From positions 1 to 12,826 of the forward strand of contig CAAEOU010000037.1 in NCBI GenBank assembly GCA_900757695.1: a stretch of DNA of 12,826 nt, read 5' to 3'. Below, piece by piece: positions 1 through 7,152 of the stretch. The position numbers and the translations under genes are program-made. Source of the DNA: an uncultured Oscillospiraceae bacterium (GTDB lineage Bacteria; Bacillota_A; Clostridia; Oscillospirales; Oscillospiraceae). Position 1 is the stretch's first letter. Every line of letters begins with the position of its first letter. The notes under the pieces are model-generated. The model searched no databases and was not told the DNA's origin. It saw only the letters and a list, made by a program, of their open reading frames with translations.

Positions 1-617
1 CTGTTGATGGCGAACTCCGCCAGTGCATGCCACACCTTGTCAAAGGAGGTGTATTCTGCATGAATAGAAGCCTCCACCTGAATCCGGCCATTGTCATAGC
101 CGTGCCATTTCTCTTTCAGCGCCACGACCTCCTGAGAGGGGGCGTGGGTGTCAAAGCAGTAGTCATCTTCAAACACCGTAATGGAACGGGAGATATTGCC
201 CTTGATGCCCACATCGGCCACACACTGGCAGATGTCGTCGGAGAAATAATACATGTCCGATACGGAGGTGGTGCCAAACCGCAGGCATTCGGCCAGACCC
301 AGCAGGGTTGCTGCCCGAATGGCCCGGCTGTCCCAGAGATCCTCCTTGGGGAAAATGTAATTGGTGAGCCAGTCCTGTAGATCATGGTCATCGCCGTAGC
401 CCCGAAGGGGGGTCATGGGGAGATGGGCGTGGCAGTTGATGAGGCCGGGCATCAGGACCATGCCCCGGCCATCGATCACCCGGGCGGCCTCTTCCTTGGG
501 GGGCTCTTTGGAAATATAGCTGATTTTCCCGTCGGTAACACCCACGTAAGCGCCCAGAATGACAGGGAGCTTGTCGATCATGGTTACGGCGGTGATATTG
601 GAAAACAGAGTGTCCAT
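1..617 (-). CDS. mtaD: MtaD-type amidohydrolase (adenosine/MTA/SAH deaminase-like), 3' part missing
   Basis: The reading frame opens at an ATG (617) and runs off the left edge, giving the first 205 residues of a protein whose family is usually about 420-440 residues. It belongs to the metal-dependent amidohydrolase superfamily, in the group that deaminates S-adenosylhomocysteine, 5'-methylthioadenosine or adenosine in the cytoplasm. A small N-terminal beta domain (residues 1-55) leads into PGLINCHAHLPM, whose HxH (H63, H65) supplies two metal ligands. DWL near residue 83 and HAEYTS at 186-191 match substrate-binding positions, although MtaD proteins usually have HAPYT there. The remaining metal ligands lie outside the window. 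The start is supported by AAAGGAG seven to eight bases upstream. It is the last visible gene of the operon, 43 nt after punA, and such deamination yields an inosine-type nucleoside, the substrate type used by PunA. The exact substrate is inferred; guanine or other aminohydrolase activity remains possible. Confidence 0.8.
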   Translation of the reverse strand, partial: MDTLFSNITAVTMIDKLPVILGAYVGVTDGKISYISKEPPKEEAARVIDGRGMVLMPGLINCHAHLPMTPLRGYGDDHDLQDWLTNYIFPKEDLWDSRAIRAATLLGLAECLRFGTTSVSDMYYFSDDICQCVADVGIKGNISRSITVFEDDYCFDTHAPSQEVVALKEKWHGYDNGRIQVEASIHAEYTSFDKVWHALAEFAIN

Positions 618-660
618 AGGACTCCTTTCAATTGGTTGGGACAATGGGAGATCGTCCGGT

Positions 661-1488
661 TTACATATTTTCTACACAGTCACAGATCAGCTGGGAGAAC
701 CGCTCCTTGGCGGCAGCGGCGGCATCCAGTACCTCCTGCTCGGAGAGAGTGGCACCTTCTACGATACCGGCAGCTGCGTTGGAAACCAGAGAGAAGCCCA
801 GCACTTCCATGCCGGCATGTCCGGCGGCCAGTACCTCCGGCACGGTACTCATGCCCACAAGGTCTGCACCCAGCGTACGGATAGCGCGGATCTCCGCAGG
901 AGTCTCATAGGAGGGGCCGGGGAAATACATGTATACGCCTTCCTTGAGGTCAAGCCCCTGAGCCTTGGCCACGCTCCGGGCCACATCCTGAAGGCGGGGC
1001 GTGTACAGATGGGTGGCGTCCGGGAACCGGGTGCCGAATTCATCCAGATTCTTGCCCCGGAGGGGGGAGTCCATAAAGAACTTGATATGGTCGGTGATCA
1101 GGCAGATATCGCCTACCCGCAGGCTGAGATTCACACCGCCGCAGGCGTTGGTGATCACCAGCTTGTCGCAGCCCAGCAGACGGAGAACCCGCAGGGGGAA
1201 GCAGACTTCCTCAAAGCTGTAGCCCTCATAGGCGTGAAGCCGCCCCTGCATTACGGCAACGTTTTTTCCGGCCAGTGTGCCGAACACCAGCTGGCCCTTG
1301 TGGCCGGGAGCGGTGGAAACGGAAAAACCGGGAATTTCACCGTAGGGAATGACCATGGGATGCTCTGCCAGATCGGCCATGTCGCCCAGACCGGAGCCAA
1401 GGATCATGGCGACCTCCGGCTGGAAGCCGCCCAGCTTCTGCTTTACGGCATCGGCGGCCTTCTGGTAGTCAGAAAAGGTATAACGCAT
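661..1488 (-). CDS. punA: Purine nucleoside phosphorylase, trimeric type
   Basis: This 275-residue protein is full length for the trimeric purine nucleoside phosphorylase family, which reversibly splits inosine or guanosine with phosphate into the free base and ribose 1-phosphate in the cytoplasm. Family motifs appear in order: GSGLG (31-35, phosphate loop), GHKGQLVFG (62-70), QGRLHAYEGY (81-90), TNACGG (113-118), GPSYETPAE (191-199, with the purine-contacting Glu at 195), GMSTVPE (212-218) and SNAAAG (236-241). Asn237 sits where trimeric enzymes carry the Asn that selects 6-oxopurines. The ATG at 1488 is preceded by AGAAAGGA, about nine bases upstream, which overlaps the TAA of the kinase gene. 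The gene lies 16 nt after the nucleoside kinase and 43 nt before the amidohydrolase, so it is probably part of one purine salvage unit. Specificity for inosine/guanosine over adenosine is known for the family and inferred here. Confidence 0.95.
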   Translation of the reverse strand: MRYTFSDYQKAADAVKQKLGGFQPEVAMILGSGLGDMADLAEHPMVIPYGEIPGFSVSTAPGHKGQLVFGTLAGKNVAVMQGRLHAYEGYSFEEVCFPLRVLRLLGCDKLVITNACGGVNLSLRVGDICLITDHIKFFMDSPLRGKNLDEFGTRFPDATHLYTPRLQDVARSVAKAQGLDLKEGVYMYFPGPSYETPAEIRAIRTLGADLVGMSTVPEVLAAGHAGMEVLGFSLVSNAAAGIVEGATLSEQEVLDAAAAAKERFSQLICDCVENM

Positions 1489-1504
1489 AGTATTTCATCC
1501 TTTC

Positions 1505-2443
1505 TTATGATGGGAATATACGGCGGGAACCGATAAACTCCCGGAGAATGGAGTCATCGGGTACAAAGGAGGAGTCCAGCGGCGTAATGCGTCGGAGCAT
1601 TTCTATGGCATGCTCCACCTTGTCGTAGCTGGGAATGGTGCTTGGGAGATTCTGAAGCAGCGGGAGAATGTACGGGCGCAGCGCCTGCACTTCGTAGCCC
1701 AGCGTAGTGTCAATGGTCCCGTGGGCCTCTGCCCGATGGGGCTCTATGTAGATTTTTTCACTGGCAAGCACATTGGGCCAGAGCTCCAGACTGTATTCCG
1801 CAGTTGCGCCCCGGAACTGATGATCCCGGACGATCCGCCGCATGAGCCGAAGCTGCTGAGGCTGGCACAGGATCTGACGGTCTGCACCAAAGGCGGACAC
1901 CGGAGAGACATAAAGCCGACAGGCGCAGGGATGCTGCCCGGTGAACATATCATTGAGGGCGTGGATCCCTTCAAAGATGAATACATCCCCCGGCGCAATA
2001 TCCATGTGGATGCTGCGATCCTCCAGCCGGGAGCTGGTGGGGAAGCTGTAGATGGGAACATCAATGGCCTCCCCGGCCTCCAGCATGGCAAAGTGCGCAT
2101 TGAGCAGCGGGATGTCCAGACATTCCGGGGCTTCCAGATTCCGCTGACCATCGGCGGTCATGGGGAAACTCGGGGTGTCCCATGACAGATAGTAATTGTC
2201 CATGGATACCAGATGGGCGGAGATGTGATGCCGGATCAGAAGATCCCGAAGCCGCCGGCCGGAGGTGGTCTTGCTGGAACCGGAAGGGCCTGCCAGAAGC
2301 ACCACCGGAGAACGGCTGCGGTTATCCATCACCAATTGCAGGGCGTTCTCCAGCTGACTGGTATAATGCTGCTCCCAATGGGCGATGGCTGCCGGGGCAT
2401 TTTCACGGAGCTGCCGGGCCGTTTCACGAAGATCATAGATCAC
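1505..2443 (-). CDS. Uridine kinase-like P-loop nucleoside kinase
   Basis: This 312-residue protein belongs to the phosphoribulokinase/uridine kinase branch of P-loop kinases (COG0572-like), which transfer ATP phosphate to a nucleoside 5'-hydroxyl. An N-terminal helical stretch (1-45) precedes the P-loop GPSGSSKTT (52-60). MDNYYLS (81-87), FEGIHALN (157-164) and the RRIVRD (202-207) to YIEPHRAEAH (232-241) region match the family in order. The residue before the P-loop lysine is Ser where Gly is normal. It lacks the TGS/aminoacyl-tRNA-synthetase-like N-terminal part of the roughly 550-residue clostridial nucleoside kinases. The start is GTG at 2443: a near-perfect Shine-Dalgarno, GGAGGTGATC, sits just upstream inside the last hemZ codons, and GTGA fuses the start with the hemZ stop. 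Placement before punA suggests purine or pyrimidine nucleoside salvage. The true substrate cannot be read from the sequence, so no gene symbol is given. Confidence 0.8.
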   Translation of the reverse strand: MIYDLRETARQLRENAPAAIAHWEQHYTSQLENALQLVMDNRSRSPVVLLAGPSGSSKTTSGRRLRDLLIRHHISAHLVSMDNYYLSWDTPSFPMTADGQRNLEAPECLDIPLLNAHFAMLEAGEAIDVPIYSFPTSSRLEDRSIHMDIAPGDVFIFEGIHALNDMFTGQHPCACRLYVSPVSAFGADRQILCQPQQLRLMRRIVRDHQFRGATAEYSLELWPNVLASEKIYIEPHRAEAHGTIDTTLGYEVQALRPYILPLLQNLPSTIPSYDKVEHAIEMLRRITPLDSSFVPDDSILREFIGSRRIFPS

Positions 2444-3879
2444 AGGATCACCTCCCGCTTCTTACGGCAGATTTCGTCAATATCCCGGATGTACTCCTGG
2501 GGATATTTGGGGTTTGTAAGCCGGGAAACCTGGGTCCCGTCGATCACCTTTGTAACACCGCCGGAGCCCAGAGACAAAATGGAATGCAGTTCTTCCATCA
2601 TATATATATTGTAGAGATTGTCATACCCATTCCTGCTCCAGCCCACATTTTCAAAGCTTCCTGTCATATATTTCTGCCGGTAGAGATAGTAGGGGTGATA
2701 GTCGGAAGCACGCAGGGAGCGGGAAGCGAAGGAGAGCATCTCCTCGACCATATCCGCTGTGGGCAGGGCCGCACGTTTTTCATAATAAAGAGTTGCAGCT
2801 TTCTTCAGGGCAAGGGTGTGAACGGTGATATTGGAGGGGGAAAGCGAAAGCACCTGTTCCATGGTATGCTGAAAACCTGCCGGAGTGTCCCCGGGAAGAC
2901 CGGCAATGAGATCCATATTGATATCCCGATGTCCGGCCTCCAGGGCCTGCTGATAGGCCCGAAGAATATCGGCGCTGGTATGGCTCCGACCCATGATGGC
3001 AAGGACCCGGTCATCCATGGTCTGGGGATTGATGCTGATGCGGGTGGCGCCGCCCTGCCGGATGGCCAGAAGCTTTTCCGGATCCAGCGTATCCGGACGG
3101 CCTGCTTCCACGGTAAATTCCAGACAGTGGGACAAATCAAATTCCCGATGCAGCGTGTTTAGCAGCCATGTAAGCTCCCGAGCGGAAAGAGTGGTAGGCG
3201 TGCCGCCGCCGATATAGACGGTGCGAATGCGCCGGGGATTCTGCCGGAGCCCCTCTGCTGCGGCATGAATTTCACGGCCCAGCGCTTCCAGATAGGGGGG
3301 GATCAGCTTTCCGGATTTCTCCGTTGCGGCGGAGACAAAGCTGCAATAGATGCAGCGGGTGGGACAGAAGGGGATCCCCACATAGAGGGAGATGTCCCCG
3401 GGCTGCTGCCGGTGGAGGGCTTCCATGGTGGCTTCTGCGGCATCCAGACAGAGCTGCCGCCGCTGGGGCGAGACATCGTAGATGTCCCGGAGCATCCGAT
3501 CCGCCGAGGCCCTGGTACCTCCGGCCATAAGATGCCGGGAGACAAGCTTCGTGGGGCGGACACCGGACAGCGCACCCCAGGAGGGGGGCGCATCCAGAAA
3601 GTGCAATGCAGCACGGTAGAAGCTCTGCCGCAGGATCTGCCGCCGCAGCGGCTCTGTGACAGCATCCATGGGGCAGCGGGCCACGCCCCGGGCCGTGACG
3701 CCGCCCCGGGTGATCTTTGCGGTGGCAGTGAGCCAATGGCTGCCCTCTGACAGGGTGGAAACAGCGCCGTCACCGGTGAAATCCGTTTCCACATACTCGA
3801 TCTTCTCCTGTGGAAACAGGATCAGGGACAGCTGTTCCATGGCGTAGCGGCTGTTATGGCCGATCAGTCGAAGCTTCAT
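2440..3879 (-). CDS. hemZ: Radical SAM coproporphyrinogen III oxidase-like protein HemZ
   Basis: The product has 479 residues, close to HemZ of Bacillus (about 500). It is a radical SAM enzyme of the oxygen-independent coproporphyrinogen dehydrogenase/HemW family. The 4Fe-4S motif CPTRCIYC (C172, C176, C179) sits mid-protein after a roughly 160-residue N-terminal extension that is typical of HemZ and absent from HemN/HemW. GGGTPT (224-229) matches the SAM-binding glycine motif. EFTVEAGRPD (254-263), RISINPQTM (280-288) and MDLIAGLPGD (322-331) are further family blocks. A C-terminal SPSNITVHTLALKKA segment follows. The ATG at 3879 overlaps the stop of the hydrolase gene as ATGA, and no clear Shine-Dalgarno is visible, so translation is probably coupled. 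Its place in the relA-dtd-MBL-hemZ string is conserved in many Clostridia. No other heme gene is present here, so a strict heme role is uncertain; a HemW-like or other radical SAM role is possible. Confidence 0.9.
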   Translation of the reverse strand: MKLRLIGHNSRYAMEQLSLILFPQEKIEYVETDFTGDGAVSTLSEGSHWLTATAKITRGGVTARGVARCPMDAVTEPLRRQILRQSFYRAALHFLDAPPSWGALSGVRPTKLVSRHLMAGGTRASADRMLRDIYDVSPQRRQLCLDAAEATMEALHRQQPGDISLYVGIPFCPTRCIYCSFVSAATEKSGKLIPPYLEALGREIHAAAEGLRQNPRRIRTVYIGGGTPTTLSARELTWLLNTLHREFDLSHCLEFTVEAGRPDTLDPEKLLAIRQGGATRISINPQTMDDRVLAIMGRSHTSADILRAYQQALEAGHRDINMDLIAGLPGDTPAGFQHTMEQVLSLSPSNITVHTLALKKAATLYYEKRAALPTADMVEEMLSFASRSLRASDYHPYYLYRQKYMTGSFENVGWSRNGYDNLYNIYMMEELHSILSLGSGGVTKVIDGTQVSRLTNPKYPQEYIRDIDEICRKKREVIL

Positions 3880-4490
3880 CCCAGTGCAGACTGCATGAAC
3901 ATGTTGGTTTTCCGTTCACGCTCCAGAGTGGTGGAACCGGTGTGGCCGGAGAGCACCGTATAGTTCCCCTTCAGCTCGTAAAGCCTGCGGAGGGAGGCAC
4001 ACATGTCGCTCCAGCTGCCCCCGGGGAAATCCGTCCGGCCGCAGGAGCCCTGAAAGAGCGTGTCGCCGGAGAAGATCACGTCATCGGCGATGAGGCATAC
4101 GGAGCCGGGGGTATGACCGGGGGTGGTCAATACCCGGAAGGTGATGGAATCCATGGTGACGGTGTCGCCGTCCGCCCAGTCGATCACATCGGCGGGATCC
4201 AGCAATACCGCCTCGTGGAATACGGCTTCCAGATGGAGATCCTTGTGAGACATATAGATTTTCGGATCAGCGCCGCAGGTCTCTTTCAGCTCATAAACGC
4301 CGCCGATATGGTCAAAATGGCCGTGGGTCAGCAGAATATATTGCAGGGTGAGCCCGTTCTTTTTCAGGCAGTCGGCCAGATAGGCACCATCGTCACCGGG
4401 ATCAATGACGGCGGCGTTTTTTGTATGTTCGTCCCAGACGATATAGCAGTTGGTCATCAGCTGGCCAACCTGCTGAACTTCTATTTTCAT
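3876..4490 (-). CDS. MBL-fold metallo-hydrolase (glyoxalase II-like)
   Basis: The 204-residue protein is a compact metallo-beta-lactamase-fold hydrolase of the hydroxyacylglutathione hydrolase-like group found next to dtd and hemZ in Firmicutes. The dinuclear metal site is visible: THGHFDH (55-61) gives the HxHxDH ligands, GHTPGS (125-130) gives the next His, SGDTLF (141-146) gives the bridging Asp, and SGHTGSTT (181-188) gives the last His. The C-terminal motif differs slightly from the usual GHGP-x-T. The protein lacks the extra C-terminal glutathione-binding domain of true glyoxalase II, so a thioester or related small metabolite is more likely, but the substrate is unknown. The ATG at 4490 has AAAGGAG seven bases upstream. 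The gene lies 37 nt after dtd and overlaps hemZ by four bases (ATGA). The fold is certain; the biochemical role is not. Confidence 0.9.
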   Translation of the reverse strand: MKIEVQQVGQLMTNCYIVWDEHTKNAAVIDPGDDGAYLADCLKKNGLTLQYILLTHGHFDHIGGVYELKETCGADPKIYMSHKDLHLEAVFHEAVLLDPADVIDWADGDTVTMDSITFRVLTTPGHTPGSVCLIADDVIFSGDTLFQGSCGRTDFPGGSWSDMCASLRRLYELKGNYTVLSGHTGSTTLERERKTNMFMQSALG

Positions 4491-4527
4491 GGAAAAACTC
4501 CTTTCCAGCGGGAGAGCAAAGTCAGAA

Positions 4528-4974
4528 TTACAGATCTTTGGAGTCGACGATCAGGGTAACGGGGCCATCGTTGACGGATTCCACCAGCATGTGTGCACCG
4601 AAAATGCCATGCTGGGGCGGATAGCCCAGGGCCTGACACTGCTGCAGGAACCGCTCATAGAGGGCCTCGGCCTTGTCCGGCGCCGCTGCCCCGAAGAAGT
4701 CCGGTCTGCGGCCCTTTTTGCAGCTGCCATACAGGGTGAACTGGCTGACCACCAGCACCTGACCTTCAACCGCTTCCAGTCCCAGATTCATTTTTCCCTG
4801 GGCATCGGTAAAGATACGAAGACACAGAAGCTTTTTGCACAGCTTGTCACAATCCTGCGGGGTGTCCTCGGGGCCAACGCCCAGAAGGATCAAAAAGCCC
4901 CGGCCAATTTTCCCGGTCACTGTCCCATCCACCGTGACAGAGGCGGAGGAGACCCGGGTCAGAACCGCCCGCAT
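4528..4974 (-). CDS. dtd: D-aminoacyl-tRNA deacylase
   Basis: This 148-residue protein has the usual length of the Dtd family, which frees D-amino acids (and glycine mischarged on tRNA-Ala) from tRNA, a chiral proofreading step in the cytoplasm. The N-terminus MRAVLTRVSSASVTVDG is characteristic. SQFTLYG (77-83) and the NDGPVT motif (135-140), which carries the Gly-cisPro that inserts into the partner active site of the dimer, are both intact, as is KGRRPDF (87-93). The start ATG at 4974 overlaps the relA stop by one base (TGATG). A weak GAGGG lies eight bases before it, so expression probably depends on coupling to relA. The relA-dtd pairing is widespread in Firmicutes. Nothing suggests decay. 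Confidence 0.96.
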   Translation of the reverse strand: MRAVLTRVSSASVTVDGTVTGKIGRGFLILLGVGPEDTPQDCDKLCKKLLCLRIFTDAQGKMNLGLEAVEGQVLVVSQFTLYGSCKKGRRPDFFGAAAPDKAEALYERFLQQCQALGYPPQHGIFGAHMLVESVNDGPVTLIVDSKDL

Positions 4975-7151
4975 CAGTGGTGCCCTCTGCGGATGCTTTT
5001 GACACCCTTAATGGAGGAAAGCCGGGAACGGACGGCGTTGAGCTCGGTGACGTTCTGCACTTCCACAGTAATGGAAATGGTGCTGCCGCCCTTTCCGTCG
5101 GAGCGGGCACTGAGCTCAGAGCATTTGAGCTTCATGGAGGAAATGATCATGGCCACATCCAGCGCAAGGCCGTCCCGATCCTGACAGGTGAGCTCAAAGG
5201 AGGTGGAGAAGCTCTCCATGGGCATGGAGGCCCAAACCACCTTGACCCAGCGGCCGGAGTTCTCGGGGGAGGCGGCACCGGCTGCGTTGGGACAGTCCCG
5301 ACGGTGGACAGATACGCCGAAGCCCTTGGTGATAAAGCCCACAATATCGTCTCCGGGAACCGGCGTACAGCAGCGGGCGAATTTGATCATGCAGTTGTCG
5401 ATGTCCTCCACAATGACGCCGGAGGTAGCCAGCTTGGGCTTGTGGCTGATGGAGGTGGGATCCTTGGCGGCGGCATCTGCGGCTTCCTTCTTGTTGAAGC
5501 GCAGGATCTCCTCCTTGATCCGGTTGACCGCCTTCACGGCGGTGAGGCCGCCGTAGCCGATGGCTGCATACATATCGTCCAGATTGGAGAAGGAGAGCTT
5601 TTTCAGCAGCAGCGGCTGCAACGCGTCGTTGGCAACGATGGCGGGGGAAACGCCGATGCGCCGCAGCTCCTCTTCAAAGCTCTGACGGCCGGTGATGACA
5701 TTTTCCTCCCGGCGCTCCTTCTTATACCACTGACGGATCTTGATGCGGGCCTGATTGGATTTGCAGAGGCTCAGCCAGTCACGGCTGGGGCCCTTGGCGG
5801 ATTTGGAGGTGATGACCTCTACGATATCGCCGTTTTGAAGCACGGTATCATAATTGACGATCCGGTGGTTCACCTTGGCGCCCACCATGTGGTTGCCTAC
5901 CTCGGAGTGAATGGCATAGGCAAAGTCGATGGGGGTGGAGCCTGCGGGCAGGGAAATGACCTCGCCTCTGGGCGTAAAAACAAACACCTCATCGTCGAAC
6001 ATGTCAATTTTCAGACTGGAGATAAAATCCTCGGCCTCGGAGTCCTGCTGGCTTTCCAGCAGACGGCGCACCCATTCAAACTGCTCTTCTCCGCCGGTGG
6101 ACTGAATGCCCTCTTTATACTTCCAGTGGGCTGCGATGCCGTATTCGGCGGTGTGATGCATCTGGGAGGTGCGGATCTGCACCTCAAAGGGGATGCCCTC
6201 GGAGCCGATGACGGTGGTGTGCAGAGACTGGTAGCCGTTGGGCTTTGGCGTGGAGATGTAGTCCTTAAAGCGGCCCGGCACCAGATTGAACAGGTCGTGG
6301 ATGTGGCCCAGCACGTTATAGCAGTCGGCAATGTCGTCCACAATGACCCGGAAGGCGTAGAGATCATAGACCTCGTCCAGCGTCTTGTTCTGGGAGTACA
6401 TCTTCCGATAGATGGAGTAGATATGCTTGACCCGGCCATAGATCTGGAATTTGATGCCGCTTTCCCGGAGTCTGGTCTCGATCTTTTCCCGGATGGAGGC
6501 CATCATCTGGGCGTTGGCAGCTTCTTTTTCATCCAGCTGCCGGGAGATCTCCTCATAGCCCACGGGGTCCAGATACTTCAGAGAGGTGTCCTCCAGCTCC
6601 CACTTGATCTTCTGCATGCCCAGACGATGGGCCAGCGGCGCATAGATCTCCATGGTCTCCAGAGATTTGCTCCGCTGTTTTTCCGGGGTCTGGTACTGAA
6701 GGGTACGGGTGTTGTGGAGCCGGTCAGCGATCTTAATGAGAATGACCCTGATATCCTTGCTCATGGCAAGGAACATCTTCCGCAGATTTTCCATCTGCTC
6801 TTCTTCCATGGACTGGAAATTCACCCGGGTCAGCTTGGTGACACCCTCCACCAGATCGGCAACGGTCTTGCCAAAGCGACGGGCGATCTCCTCGTGGCTG
6901 GCGTCGGTGTCCTCGATACAGTCGTGAAGCAGGGCGGCCAGAATGGAATCCGTATCCAGACCCATTTCCGCAACGATCTCTGCCACGGCCAGCGGATGGA
7001 TGATATAGGGGGAGCCGTCCTTTCGGAGCTGGCCCTCATGCTTGCCGGCGGCATATTGATAGCCGGCGTCCACCAGAGCCATGTCCACATGGGGGGTATA
7101 TTTTTCAATGGCAGCTTTCATGGCTGCATAGTGTTCAGATACTGATTCCAC
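4974..7151 (-). CDS. relA: Bifunctional (p)ppGpp synthetase/hydrolase (Rel/Spo)
   Basis: The product, 725 residues from the preferred GTG at 7151, makes and destroys the alarmone (p)ppGpp on or near the ribosome during starvation. Domains in order are: an HD hydrolase with HDCIEDT (76-82) and RLHN (144-147); the synthetase with GRVKHIYSIYRK, RFKD (294-297) and TPKPNGYQSLHT (301-312); TGS (about 385-447); a zinc-finger-like segment with ARCCTPVPGDD and a later HRRDCPN; and a C-terminal ACT domain (about 647-722). RFKD is the RxKD signature of bifunctional enzymes, and the intact HD pair agrees with hydrolase activity. Start choice: another in-frame GTG at 7160 directly abuts the AGAGAG sequence, while the GTG at 7151 has GAGGTGA at ideal distance. 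The gene follows recJ by one base, with no apt between them, and its stop overlaps the dtd start. Length matches Bacillus RelA (734). Function is very secure. Confidence 0.97.
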   Translation of the reverse strand: MESVSEHYAAMKAAIEKYTPHVDMALVDAGYQYAAGKHEGQLRKDGSPYIIHPLAVAEIVAEMGLDTDSILAALLHDCIEDTDASHEEIARRFGKTVADLVEGVTKLTRVNFQSMEEEQMENLRKMFLAMSKDIRVILIKIADRLHNTRTLQYQTPEKQRSKSLETMEIYAPLAHRLGMQKIKWELEDTSLKYLDPVGYEEISRQLDEKEAANAQMMASIREKIETRLRESGIKFQIYGRVKHIYSIYRKMYSQNKTLDEVYDLYAFRVIVDDIADCYNVLGHIHDLFNLVPGRFKDYISTPKPNGYQSLHTTVIGSEGIPFEVQIRTSQMHHTAEYGIAAHWKYKEGIQSTGGEEQFEWVRRLLESQQDSEAEDFISSLKIDMFDDEVFVFTPRGEVISLPAGSTPIDFAYAIHSEVGNHMVGAKVNHRIVNYDTVLQNGDIVEVITSKSAKGPSRDWLSLCKSNQARIKIRQWYKKERREENVITGRQSFEEELRRIGVSPAIVANDALQPLLLKKLSFSNLDDMYAAIGYGGLTAVKAVNRIKEEILRFNKKEAADAAAKDPTSISHKPKLATSGVIVEDIDNCMIKFARCCTPVPGDDIVGFITKGFGVSVHRRDCPNAAGAASPENSGRWVKVVWASMPMESFSTSFELTCQDRDGLALDVAMIISSMKLKCSELSARSDGKGGSTISITVEVQNVTELNAVRSRLSSIKGVKSIRRGHH

Positions 7152-7152
7152 G

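Noticed and set aside
559..1536. Plus-strand open frame across the punA region
   Set aside because: It is antisense to a textbook purine nucleoside phosphorylase and has no ribosome binding site or domain.
4977..7145. A 722-codon plus-strand open frame opposite relA
   Set aside because: Same codon-alignment artefact. The relA frame carries all the Rel/Spo motifs, and this frame has none of its own.
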